A model generated the notes under the pieces. The model saw only the letters and a program-made list of their open reading frames with translations, did not search any database and was not told the origin of the DNA. Below, piece after piece: positions 12,477-22,636 of a stretch of DNA of 64,000 nt. Within the stretch, counting starts at the first letter, position 1; every line of letters starts with the position of its first letter. The stretch spans positions 88,610,797 through 88,674,796 of the forward strand of contig CM023456.1 in NCBI GenBank assembly GCA_013339765.2, written 5' to 3'. The translations under genes were made by a program, and so were the position numbers. This stretch comes from Haemaphysalis longicornis (Eukaryota; Arthropoda; Arachnida; Ixodida; Ixodidae).

Positions 12477-12762
12477 CAAACAAAGATTGGACGAAGAGGT
12501 CAAAACGTTCAACGCGTTCGTTGGTACCCAACAGGGAGGAGAGGAAGAAGAAGAGGTTTTCATTCGTCGTCTGCGAGCTCAAGACACGTACCGAGGTACG
12601 TGACACAAGACGCTCTGCAGAAGGCGACGGCCAAGGATGCTAAAATTTCACACACAGAATTGGCCAACTTACCCATGGAGACTCTCATCGTCCAAAACAA
12701 GCCCTACATGATCACCGCAAACATCGACATCGTCGACGGGCTTGTCAACGGAGCGGTGCGAA
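12477..12762 (+). pseudogene. C-terminal relic of a Pif1-like (Helitron-type) helicase
   Basis: The readable core is in the + frame starting at 12600. It contains 'PMETLIVQNKPYMITANID' followed directly by 'IVDGLVNGAV', which corresponds to the terminal Pif1/RecD2-like block (usually P-YM-x-TNID-DGLVNGA). This block sits near the end of Pif1-family helicases, both cellular ones and those in Helitron-type transposons. The sequence upstream to 12477 is Glu/Lys-rich and out of frame with it, and the Walker A and B motifs are missing. Downstream the frame runs into an antisense SINE at 12785. It is therefore a fragment. Because arthropod genomes carry many such copies from Helitron-like elements, and EEP relics of a similar kind lie at 2.1 and 39.5 kb, I favour a transposon origin over the cellular PIF1 gene. 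Confidence 0.65.
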
Positions 12763-12784
12763 GTCTCAAGCTTTGCGAGCGAGG

Positions 12785-12945
12785 AGTGGGGGTCTTGACG
12801 CGGCTGCGCCCGGTTTCGATCCCACGATTCTGTGGCCGCGACGGGAGGTAAGTGGCACTCTTCCCACTGCGCTACAAACCGAGACGCGAGCATGGCTACG
12901 AACGCGCCCTATGTCCTTCACTCATTCAGATGGTGCGCGCCGTCA
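12785..12945 (-). repeat. Antisense tRNA-like SINE inserted after the helicase relic
   Basis: Read on the minus strand this matches the unit duplicated at 6937-7205: the matching parts include ggcgcgttcgtagcc, gtagcgcagtgggaagagtg (A-box-like) and a cgtgggatcgaaacc-type B-box region. It joins the helicase relic at about 12770. The helicase reading frame passes into it, so the 83-codon open frame at 12600-12851 is a chimera. Confidence 0.7.
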
Positions 12946-13254
12946 AGAAGACCTATAACAACGTGTCGAATCTCTATATGATATGTAGGCGAATGTTTCA
13001 CGGTTTTACCGATAAGCATTTTAGCTTCGCCCCTCTCATCATCGTTCACTTCGTGGAGATTGCGGCTTTTTTTGCGAACTTTTCCGTACGATGAGCACAC
13101 ACTGCTAAGGAAAGCATCCACACCATTGCCAGAAACAGGGGGATTACACCTAGGCTGCTTCGCTGTAAAATGGCAGATCTGGCGTCACGTCTGTATAGCC
13201 AATATTCTTCCTAAATTGACCCGCGGTGCAAAGAGGATAAGACTATTGTATCGG

Positions 13255-13345
13255 CGTACAAAAAGTTTATTTTGGACATGTGGGTGTGACTGGCAATCAA
13301 ATCCGGGGCCTACGAAACACAAGGCAAGCTGTATGACTGACACCT
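13255..13345 (+). pseudogene. Possible 2A-like peptide remnant (non-LTR ORF N-terminus)
   Basis: The + frame through 13060-13359 reads CGCDWQSNPGPTKHKASC. The NPGP core preceded by four residues starting with Asp resembles the D-x-E-x-NPGP ribosome-skipping motif; the position before xNPGP is Gln instead of Glu. 2A-like motifs are known at the N-terminus of ORFs in several non-LTR retrotransposons, where the sequence upstream is Leu-rich. Here the upstream residues (LLYRRTKSLFWT) are only partly so, and no retroelement ORF follows. A chance match is quite possible. Confidence 0.25.
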
Positions 13346-13359
13346 CTGTTGTTCCATGA

Positions 13360-14970
13360 ATGGATGGCTAAACGAGGGTCGAGTGAGTGCGCTGTGGCCT
13401 TTGACGTTAAAAAACGCCAACGACTCGTACAGGCAGTTCAATATACCGTGAGTTTGCGCTTTCTTCGCACACCGATAGATTCAACACAAAGGCAACAAGT
13501 GAAGGCCTGAAATAAGCATAACGAGAAGGTTTCTGGGGAAGAGGGGATAATGAAGGTGACAGCCGCCATCAAAAGCTTGCGGCTATCTTAACTAATTCTC
13601 GTGTGGCTGCAATTTAAAACACCAACCCAAACTTCTCACTCACGCAATCGGGGGTACTGGCCATTGCATTGATGATTAACACTGGAATTAGAAACTCAGG
13701 TAGTGTGTCCTAATTGCCATTTGGCAGTGACAAAAAGATATCACTAAAATAGGGCAGTGATAGGGAAGTGTCAAAACAGTTGCGTCAGAGGCTCACTCCC
13801 GATTCACTGATTGAAATTGGATGCCCGTCAACGTACCACTCGAGAGTGCCCTCTGTTGCGTTCTATTGAACAGTAATGCTTTCCCTTCAGAACTCGTTAG
13901 AGGACCTAGGTGTTTTACCCTTACAAGCGTTGTGTCGCAGAATTTACCAATAGCTCGTCCCAATCTCTTGGAAGTGTTAAATTTCTCCTGCTCGCTTCAT
14001 TTAGCTTTAATCAGGATGCGAGAAAATTTATATAGGCAAATTTAAATTACCAAATTTCAGAAATGGTCAAGTGGGGGTTTTAAAAAAAAGTGTAAAAACA
14101 ACCGCAACTGCACGCGTTTAAATCACGGCATAGTTAAAAATAGGAGAATTTACAAAAAGGTCGTAAATTCATCGCGCTTCGCCCTTGCCCCCCCCCCCCC
14201 CCCGCCCCCAATACTAACGCAATCCCGGTACACGTTGCCTTATAGCGCTGATACAATTTGTATGTTCACAACAAGTAAGCCCTATGTATATTTCAGGCAC
14301 GGAGTAAAAAACGATGCTCCAAGCTAATTGAAATCAAGGCTTCGGTTCAAACATGTATCTTGACATGTTTAGAACCTAACAGATATCTTTAGAAGCTAAC
14401 AGATATTTGAAAATGGCTGGTACATGCTTGAGCAGGGACCAAGGGGGAAGCGCGCCGACCGAGAGTATACCACGCGCATGTAATGCGGCTTTAATATAAT
14501 GAAAAAAAAAAAAACAAGTGGCTACTGACATGGAAGGTATTAGTGGTCTTGGGAGAAGTGCTTTCGGCAAACTTCCATGGTGGGCGTCTCTTTTTCTTCT
14601 AATCAGTAGGTTCGCTGTTCACAACGGCTTCCGAGGCGCGCAGTCTGCGTCTCGCGGGAAGCCGTAAAAGGTGGACTGTTGTCTTTTCATCGTGCCGAAA
14701 CACAGAAGGGGACGCAACAAAATTTTTTGCACCTCCTGTTTTTCGTCCTTTGGTATTCTTTCGGTGGTATCACGGCAACTAGGCAGTTGCGACGATAAAC
14801 AAGCGGGCTGCGCCACGGAAAAGTCTGCAACCGGACCTGATTAGCGCGGTTCTCTCAATGCCCCCCAGGTGGCAAGCACAAACACGGGGTCACCAAGAGG
14901 ACGGGACGCCACTTCCCGGTGTGTTTCCCTTCACATTTAAAATCGGCTATGATATGCTTCTCTAAGGTGT
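13360..14970. other. Unassigned AT-rich sequence
   Basis: No gene is visible. A poly-C run lies at about 14189-14205, a poly-A run near 14500-14513, and a near-duplicated phrase 'gaacctaacagatat' / 'gaagctaacagatat' at 14371-14408. Confidence 0.4.
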
Positions 14971-14975
14971 AGGAG

Positions 14976-16400
14976 ATCGAGATCCAAAAAAGATGGCGGA
15001 AAAATAAACTCAACCATCGCCTACGCAGCAAACTAGCAAAGCTGGGCGAAGCAATACAAAAGTACACAGCTCAACTAGCGCAAACACAATGGGATGACAT
15101 ATGCAACAAAATGCAAGAAAACCTGGGCACGAAAAGAACATGGCAGTTATTAAAACACCTCATTGACCCCTACAATACTAACTAAGAAACAACAAATCAA
15201 ATAACACACCTAGTACAAAGCCATAAAAAAGGACAGGAAGATTTCATCAGCCAAATTAAAGATACATACTTCCCAGAAGCATCACCGGACCCAATCCATC
15301 TACCCTTAAAGAGGAGAAGTAAACCATAAATTAGACAAATAAATAACTGAATCGGAAGTAAGAGGACTCTTGCACAAACTACGCACAGGGCGACACCAGG
15401 ACCAGACAAACTCACTAATAAAATCAATACCAGCCCTCACAGCCTTTTTCATCGCATATTGGACCACAGAAACACTACCCCAAGAATGGAAACATGCAAA
15501 GGTCACGTTTATGCCGAAACCGGAAAAATCCCTCAAAATCGAGAATCTAACACCAATATATCTAACGCCATGCCTCGGCAAGCTTTTAGAGCACATAATA
15601 CATGCGGGATTGACTCATCACTTAAGCAGACTCCAAATCATACCACCGACCATGATAGGTTTTCAAGCGGGACTCCCTTCACAAGATATACTACTACAAC
15701 CTAAACAAGAAATAATCACCCCACCAAATCACTTTGACACAGCAGCAATCCTAGCCCTAGACCTCCACAAAGCGTTCGACAACGTTAAACACTCAGCTAT
15801 TCTAAACAACTTACAAGCAACAAACCCCGGACAAAGAGCTTACAGATACATCGAAAATTTTCTCTCAAATAGAACAGCAACAATATCAGTAGGAGTTGTG
15901 CACTCAGACACCATAACACTACCAGCTAAGGGTACTCCACAAGGGGCCGTGCTGTCACCACTCCTGTTTAACTTAGCTATACTAAACATCCCAAAAGAAT
16001 TAAACGAAATACACACATTGAAATACACTTTATACGCAGATGATATCACATTGTGGATAAATGGAGGCAGCGACGCTCATATAGAACAAACCCTTAAAAA
16101 AGGAGTAGAGGCCGTCTCAAAAGCTGCAAACGAAGCAGGATTAACATGCTCACCTTGCAAATCAGAATTACGCCTACTACCACCAAAAAAAAAAAAAACA
16201 AAGACAAAACACCTCTACAGCTTTCACTCCACATTCAACAAGAGCAGATTCCCATAGTTAAAACAATCATAATACTAGGATTGCACGTAGAAGCGAATCG
16301 CTCAAACAATATTCACATTAAGAATCTCTCAAGACATGTAAACCATACAATTTGCCTCATGAAAAGAATCAATATGCCTCCAAATATGCCTTATGAAAAG
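14976..16400 (+). mobile_element. 5'- and 3'-truncated non-LTR retrotransposon (I/jockey-type LINE), RT domain
   Basis: The pre-RT linker is readable from about 14978 (KIQKRWRKNKLNHRLRS...), with a stop near 15183. The reverse transcriptase frame 15370-16257 then has, in order: 'TPIYLTPCLGKLLEHII' (block 2a), 'ALDLHKAFDNVKHSAI' (block A with Asp), 'KGTPQGAVLSPLLFNLAI' (block B), and 'LYADDITLW' (block C, the catalytic Asp pair at 16032-16043). The frame is broken in an A-rich run at 16186-16201 and continues in another frame as 'IPIVKTIIILGLHVEANR'. Homology then ends near 16400, with no RNase H or 3' end. The block B and post-RT wording suggests the I/R1/jockey group; I cannot place it more finely. 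It is inactive: stop, frameshift, and missing endonuclease and C-terminus. Confidence 0.85.
15370..16257 (+). pseudogene. Reverse transcriptase fragment of the LINE
   Basis: This 295-codon frame is the intact part of the element's ORF2. It carries the catalytic YADD box and the GTPQG box. Its A-rich, CAA/AAA-heavy codon usage differs from the sulfotransferase exons at 43.6-46.3 kb and is common in this LINE type. It lacks an endonuclease domain, and its first Met is internal to the RT. It ends in a frameshifted Lys-rich tail. Confidence 0.85.
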
Positions 16401-17164
16401 AATCACCAATATAAGAGCAGGACGAGCACTGGAAACACGGCGCAAAGCGACAATCCAAACGTCGGAGGGCAGTGCACGTCGCTTTTTGCCCCTGTTACAG
16501 GGCTCCTTCCTGAGGTTTCCACGTTTCCGTTGCCCCTCAAAGCGGCACCCCAACCCAACGACACGTGCATTTGCATGGCGCTTAGCGCGTCGTTTAAAAC
16601 AACGCCCCTTTGTTGGAGACCTAGGCCCCTGGATGCTCCTTCTCCTCACGAAGGAGATCAGTACATCAACGTCAGTGCGGCAGATGCTTCGAGCGCGTCC
16701 AGGTACATGATGCTCCCTTACTTACAGGACAAAATGTTCCGATTGAGGTAAGGGCATACATTTTTTTGCGGTATGAGCACACGTACATTTTTGTTCAGTA
16801 TAAAGGTAAAGGGAACTTTATCTGCTATGCTAAGTTGAAAGTGCCTGTAACTGAATGTGCTTTCTTTTGGAATAACCGCTGACATCTCTGAAAGGAAAAA
16901 AATTTCTCTGTGGCTCTCACAAAATTTTGTATCACCTACGCGAGGTGCGAAAGAAAGCTTCGCTGGTAATCCATCTACGCAGAAAATAGCGGCTCATTAG
17001 TTTTCGAAGAGCAAGGCATACCACGATGATATTATGTATTCTAACAATTCCATCGCAATAAAATTTAAATAGCAACGGGGAGTGCGAAGGAAAAACACCT
17101 GAAACGAAGCACGTATATTAAATAGTAGGCGAAAAGATTGTGCACAGAAGGACGTGCTTAAAAT
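16401..17164. other. Unassigned, with a splice-donor-like junction
   Basis: An open frame continues from the LINE break to 16751 (+) with no recognisable family. At 16749 the sequence gag|gtaagg is a very good 5' splice-donor match, followed by T-rich sequence. No partner acceptor or start could be assigned, so I do not call an exon. The rest, to 17164, is AT-rich with nothing I can name. Confidence 0.35.
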
Positions 17165-17650
17165 CTCCATCCCAGGTTATGGCAGACATTTATGCCCCAG
17201 GTAGTTAGCAGAAAATTGTTTGCGTTCTGGGCGAGGAATGAGTTGGACAGCTTGTGCCACAGGGTAAAGGCCTACCCTCAAAAGCCTGCGCATGGACTAA
17301 GAAGCATTCCAAGCGTTTTGAGGAGTATTAGGCCGGAGTTTTACGCCACATACCACTGTCCTGTTGTCGCCCATTATTTACACACACAGGAAGGTTTGTA
17401 AACGACTGGTTAAGAGAACACGCGAGCACACTCCGAACAGCCACAAGAAGCTACTTTGTGGTGCATTGCGCATCGTCCGGTATACGGCGCCCCTGGAACG
17501 TTGCGCCATCATAAAAAAGTTTACGGATGAAAGTGCCGCGGGGAATTCCTTAAGAATTTCAAAGTATGGTGAGGGAAGATAAGGGAACTATAATGCAATC
17601 AGTGGCTTTAGCAAAGTTGGAATTAATATACCACTGCAAGGGTCAACGAT
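17165..17650 (+). mobile_element. Penelope-like element relic: linker and GIY-YIG endonuclease end
   Basis: Three frames together follow the usual order of a Penelope-like C-terminus. The frame at 17192 has 'KLFAFWARNELDSLCHRV', like the VFSAP-KL-LC-R linker after the reverse transcriptase. Near 17390 comes 'TGRFVNDWLREHASTL', matching the TGRC-NDRLREH block of the GIY-YIG nuclease, followed by 'YFVVHCASSG' in the place of the HC-xx-CxC segment. The frame ending at 17582 gives 'IIKKFTDESAAGNSLRISKYG', like the terminal helix before the CISxPS block, and 'SVALAKLELIY' follows at 17590-17635. Two or more frameshifts and a stop make it dead. The Gly-Ile-Tyr / Tyr-Ile-Gly strands are lost or altered. 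The assignment rests on motif order. Confidence 0.7.
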
Positions 17651-18110
17651 GGCACAGAGTGTACAAGGCGGCAGTATCTGCCTCAGTTTTACTGTGGAGG
17701 TTTGGTTTCCGTTCGTTGTTTTTATGTGTGTGGGATGAAACCGTATTTAATTGTGCACTGAAATAAACATGCCCAGTTGTTGTCAGTGCTTGAATTGTGT
17801 ACTATCACGCAGATACCAGGACAATCTCGTTCGTGGGTATGTCAGCACGGATTGTCAGCATCACGCAATCAGGCTGTTGAGGATACATACCATCCTCGAA
17901 AGACAGCCCTTTGAACTGAAGACGACGACGTTAACGGACAAGCATCCTGCGCTCGTGCCTCGTGCTGAGACAGTCAGCCATCTTCACTAAGACCCGCAGT
18001 TCCAGTACCCGTCCTTCGTGGAATTTTCTACTTAAGTGCCATGGCTTATAAATAGGTGCATCACCACCATTCTGTTTACGGCTGCGTCTACAGGAAGTCA
18101 CAGTACTCTA
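17651..18110. other. Probable 3' flank of the Penelope-like relic, otherwise unassigned
   Basis: No coding motif is seen. The nearby polyadenylation-like aataaa at 17761-17766 could belong to the upstream element. Confidence 0.3.
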
Positions 18111-18127
18111 GGTACTGTGGCGTCCTA

Positions 18128-18352
18128 TTGGCGTCGCGTTAACGGAGTAGCTAAGGCGTTGCGCTGCTGAGCAGGAGTACACGGGTTCGATTCCTGCCGC
18201 GGCAACCATTTTTCTGATGGAGGCGAAAAGCGAAAACGCCCGTGTGTACGAGATTTCGGCGCACGTTAAAGATCCCCAGGTGGACAAAGTTAATCCGGAG
18301 CCCTCCACTACGGCGCGCCTCATCGCCTGCGTTGCGTCGGCGCGTTAAACCT

Positions 18353-18438
<86 letters not shown>
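18128..18438 (+). repeat. Ruka-type tRNA-derived SINE with (AATC)n tail
   Basis: The head has a tRNA-like A-box region (tagctaaggcgttgcgctgctgagc) and an exact B-box, gggttcgattcc, at 18183-18194. The body, with aacgcccgtgtg, cggcgcacgttaaagatc and gcgcgcctcatcgcctgcg, is shared with copies at 29764-29956 (+) and 34497-34720 (-). It ends in about 20 copies of aatc. From memory this is the Ruka SINE family of ixodid ticks; here the tail is a tetranucleotide rather than poly-A. The pol III promoter boxes look intact. Confidence 0.85.
18355..18438 (+). repeat. (AATC)n microsatellite tail of the SINE
   Basis: About 21 uninterrupted copies of the tetranucleotide. Two other Ruka copies in the window carry only two or three units at the same position, which shows the tail expanded after insertion or was copied at varying length. 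Confidence 0.95.
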
Positions 18439-18439
<1 letters not shown>

Positions 18440-18450
18440 GCACTCTAGTT

Positions 18451-18747
18451 TGTTACTGTGGAGACTGGGCCATCGGAGCGCAGTCACTGGTGTAACGACA
18501 TTGCCTTGCTTCGTCCGCTATCGACGCGGCGCAGAGGCAGAGGGATGAAGTTCTCGAACCGACAAAAAGTTCAAGCAACATTTATATATAGTATGTACAA
18601 GGGTAAAAAAAGCCTTACATGGCTCGCACAATGTCGACTGCACGACTCCACTCGGTGCCACAATAAAGTGCCGCACTCAGCGTGCTCCCGGGTAGGTTTT
18701 ATACCCCTGGGAGTCCGTTGCAGCCGCGAGTGGTTTGATTCGCTACA
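18451..18747 (-). mobile_element. Candidate 3' LTR of the antisense Gypsy-like element
   Basis: The segment starts with tgttact and ends with gctaca, so on the minus strand it is bounded by TG...CA as LTRs are. On the minus strand a TATA box (ggtataaaac, at about 18695-18706) is present. It abuts the SINE tail on one side and the Gypsy-like pol relic lies on the other side, in the right order for a 3' LTR of that element. No second copy exists in the window and no convincing polypurine tract precedes it, so this is a hypothesis. Confidence 0.35.
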
Positions 18748-19109
18748 ATTAGGACTCTCGCTGGGCGAAGTTTGAATCCAACGAATTGAGACGAAGCGAT
18801 TCCGTCAGCCAAAGCCACTGCCTCCAGGCATGTAGCTGCGTGTCTGCCGGGGGCCGTTGGTACGAGGCATGATTCGGACCTGCCGTTGAGAAGGGAATAG
18901 AAGAGGCGACTCTGCGGCCCCTGCAAGTTCTGGCACGTCTGCCGCGGACGGTTTGACAGAGGACCGAAGTGGCCCTGCCATTCTGCGTAACAAGATGAAG
19001 CGAATTTGGAATGGACGCTCTGGAACAACAGCACCCCAGCCGCCAGGCAATGAGCCAGAAACACGAGTTGCCTCCACGCGCCTCGAGTGCCGGGGGAACT
19101 CGTTCGCCA

Positions 19110-19990
19110 GGCCAATCCAGGTTCACCTACAGGGCTTCACGAAAAGAGCGGCTCCATTCCCCTTTCCACAAAGAGGTAAAATATGCCAGGTCCGTATCAC
19201 AGGTATATCGCCGTGCTGCCCACGTGTATCGCCCACGTGTCTCGCCCACCGGCTGCAGGAGTATCAAACTCCACCTTAGCAAACGACCTATTTTAGACGA
19301 CATGTTATTTAACCAGCTAGCGGGCAATGATCAGTTTCTAGAACAAACTGGGAACCGGCTACATAGCAGGCCAAGTTCTGCACTGCCCACACTACGCAGT
19401 CAAATTCCTTTTCGGATGTATTGTCCTCCTCTTAAGTACGTGACTGGAAGTGCCCTGGCGCTCGCATCCTCTTGCCGTAGTACAGCTCCCATGCCACGAT
19501 CGCTCGCATCGCACTGAATCACGAAACCCGTCGAAAAGTCGGTGGCCATAAGAACAGGCTCCTCGCTCAGGGCACGTTTCTGCGTTGGAAACGCTTTCTA
19601 CTTCTTAGTGTCCCATTCCACCTTTACTGGCTCCGTCTTTCAAAGAGCATCAGTTAAAGGACTAGCAAGTGTGGAGTAATCTTTCACATAATGCTGGTAA
19701 TATCCAATGAAATCCAAAAATCCTTATCTTGGACTTACTGGTTCGTCGGCGATAGTTCACGACTGCGGCTACTTTGATTTCCGACGGTCTGCGTCAGCCG
19801 CGGTACTACCACATGCGCTACATACGTCACTTCGGCGCATTCTATGTGACACTTCGACGGTTTGACTGCTACGCCTGCTCAGCACGACTCGAAGTGCGCT
19901 CTCTACTTGCTCCGACCATGTGTTAGAAAAAATGGCGATATCGTCGAGGTAAGGGAGCGCGTACTCAGACAGGCCACTAAACACCTATCA
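19110..19990 (-). mobile_element. Gypsy-like LTR retrotransposon pol relic (RT and RNase H)
   Basis: On the minus strand the frame ending at 19769 reads 'ALPYLDDIAIFSNTWSEQV', with the YLDD catalytic box of Gypsy-type reverse transcriptases. Further along, in shifted frames, are 'FLDFIGYYQHYVKDYS' (end of the RT thumb/connection), 'FVIQCDASDRGMGAVL' (first Asp of RNase H) and 'TDHCPLA'-like sequence close to 'WLNNMSSKIGRLLRW'. Protease and integrase are missing, and at least four frame changes or stops occur. The 5' side is lost at the assembly gap. The order and spacing of RT to RNase H are standard for this family; the element is long dead. Confidence 0.8.
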
Positions 19991-19999
19991 TTTGGGTTT

Positions 20000-20099
20000 N
20001 NNNNNNNNNNNNNNNNNNNNNNNNNNNNNNNNNNNNNNNNNNNNNNNNNNNNNNNNNNNNNNNNNNNNNNNNNNNNNNNNNNNNNNNNNNNNNNNNNNN
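20000..20099. other. Assembly gap (100 N)
   Basis: Exactly 100 unresolved bases. It falls at the upstream edge of the Gypsy-like relic, which suggests an unassembled repeat. The open frames that cross it are meaningless. Confidence 1.
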
Positions 20100-20260
20100 G
20101 TTTCAGTATCCCAAAAAGAGTATCACCTTTAAAAGGTTTTAGTAAGGGGTGCGCACACACGCACATGCCCTTTGTGATCACATCGGAAACCAGCATCACT
20201 GTTTCCATAACCTATCTGCTATGGTACACCGTTTACAGCGGCGCAGTTTTTCTATTCGTA

Positions 20261-21100
20261 CAGTAAAAGCTCGTTAATTTCGAACTTGAAAGTAACCATA
20301 AATTGTTCGAATTAAGCGTAGTTCGAATTACCGGTAGGGCTCTAGAATAAATGGACATCGCTCCACATTGCGCGGGCAGAACACAAAGAAGCCACCCTTC
20401 GATGCGTTATCGCGAAATTGATGCTACTACACGTTTGTGGCAGGTGATTTCTTTATAATGTTCACGGAGTTCGAACAGCGAACAGAAATAATGTATCAGT
20501 CAGTTATACGTTCGTGGCCGAAATTCGTTATCAGTGCCCATCGGTCATGTTCGGGTATCGTCCGAGTATCGGTCAGTGCCCGAAACAGGTCACTGACGTC
20601 ACATTCATGTGAGCGGTGAGCCGTATGTCGAAATAATGACGCTGTTTATGCGCGAAAACAAGGTTATTTACTAGGCAGGGTCGAGGCAATCCAATTAAAA
20701 GTAATCGCTAACATGCATCTGCATGCATTGTTTCTGTCACGACATCCACGAGCATTGCTTGGAACTTGCGGAAGAGCTCCACGCAGCGTCATAGTTCTCA
20801 TTTGTTGATAAATAACGTACTGCAACATCCAGCCTCGACGCTCCTTTGCCTGCATCTCTAGTAAATTATATTTGGTGGGGATTCGCAACACAGTGTAATC
20901 ACTTTGGGCCGACTCCTTCTGCGAGGAGCGACGGAAACGATAGGTTTCGCAGTTCGAAATACCGTTCTGGATACGGACGCGTTCGAATTATCGAGAGTTT
21001 TCCCCCATTGAAATATACAGTGCTGGGCCGGGACCAGGGCGTCAGTTCGAATTGACCGTAACTTCAAATTATCTGAGTTCGAATTAACGAGCTTTTACGG
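20261..21100. mobile_element. Non-autonomous pogo/Tc1-type DNA transposon (MITE), 840 bp
   Basis: The left end cagtaaaagctcgttaattt and the right end, read as its complement ccgtaaaagctcgttaatt, are terminal inverted repeats of about 25 bases. Both sides are flanked by TA (20259-20260 and 21101-21102), the target-site duplication of Tc1/mariner and pogo elements. Subterminal copies of gttcgaatta occur several times inside each end and may be transposase binding sites. No transposase frame is present, so it would need one in trans. The CAGT start is typical of pogo/Tigger-like ends. Confidence 0.85.
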
Positions 21101-21102
21101 TA

Positions 21103-22636
21103 TTGTTTTTTTGCTAACTCTACCGAACTAAGGTCAAACTAAAAAGCTCCGCTGTTAAACAAGCGTAAATGTCTCTTTCTAGATTTCCTAGGGTGAAATA
21201 AATGCCTTTAGTAGAGCCCTGGAAAATGACATAGATCATTTGCGCAGATTTACAAAATCGTAAAGTGAGTTTAATGTCAACACGTATTTATATTACTAGA
21301 CAATTAACGTCATAAACCTCTTCAAACACCCGGGGAAATTCAGTCTACAAAAACGATTTGCAGGAGCCGCAAAAATTTGTCATTGTGACGGGTTTCATTG
21401 CTTTCAGTCCGTGATTTCAGTTTGTATTTTGGAAGGTTGTAAGGCGTCATAGAAATTCCGTTGTAGGCATGGGCTTTGGAAAGAATAAATGTTTATTCCA
21501 ACCTCCTTGTGGCCATTAGAGTATCATTTTACATGTTTAAATTGTGGCTTCTTCAGTCTATTCTACTCTTCCTATTTCCTTAGAAAGAGTTCAACGGGTC
21601 GAGTGGGCAGGGTGGGTGCAAACGCAGGAGCGTGCCGCATGCACTCGCACTGAAAACGCTTGCGCGCGAACAAGAGGTTTTATTTGAGGTCATATAACGT
21701 AGCAAAGTGCACACTGAAGCACGGACAAAGTCTATTGAGACCTTTAAATCAATGCAATCGTTTTCCCCGTAAAATTGGTTCAAGGCAAATTTTTTAATAG
21801 CACCAAGAAATGCTTCAATTTAGAGAGAACATGCCCATGAATTTGGCTGCTCGAAGTACTACCAGAAGCGATTCAAAAATCGCGCCGCAGACACATATTT
21901 TTTTTTATGAAGGGAACACTTCTTCTAAACAGTTGGTTTACGTTGCAATTTCTTCTTTAAATAAAAACTGCAATTCCATAAAATGTTTTTTTCTCGTCGT
22001 TCTCCTGATCAATGGGCAGTTGTTTATGTAGTTCGGTGGAGTCTTGTTTATAGACATAGTTCTGGCGTAGGGACAACCGGTTCCGCAGTTTTCGGATACT
22101 TCGCTTCGACTTCCAGATTTTTAGAGCTTTTTCACGTTTGGTCTTGGCCAAAGTAATCCCCTGTGAATCCGTGCTTCGTTGGTGACATCAATGACGCGTC
22201 TCCATGGCTGAAGCAGAGGTTTCTTTGTGTTGTCGATACTTCTGCTGTGGTTCCGCACATATCCGAGGTGTTTGTGGGCCTTTGTTGAGTCCTTTGTTGC
22301 AGACATATCATCGTTTCTTTCCCTAAAATCTTCGCAAACTAGGCGATTGTTCAGGTACGTCCACTGCACTTTCGTTGCCCCGAAGGCATGTCGTCTGAGT
22401 AGGGGTTAATCGGGAAGTTTCATCGTTGGCGTTCAAGATGTCTGAGCAAGCAAGAGAAACAGGTACCTCCACTTGGTCGGTTTGTCCCTTGTTTGAGGAA
22501 GCAGTTTATGGAGTGACTTTTGGCTTATGATGAGATTCTTTCATAGGCATCGTGAAATCACTGTTTTCGTTTAGAGGGTGACTTCTGCAAGCCTGGTTCG
22601 CAAATATTTACGATACGGTCCTGTTTCTCCAAAATC
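21103..22636. other. Unassigned AT-rich sequence
   Basis: No gene or named repeat was recognised. Open frames are short and unsupported. Confidence 0.4.

Noticed and set aside
18242..18448. A frame ending in repeated NQSI residues
   Set aside because: It is the translated (AATC)n tail of the SINE.
20100..20260. Continuation of the Gypsy-like pol across the gap
   Set aside because: On the minus strand the sequence right of the gap has none of the expected RT blocks, so no link can be shown.
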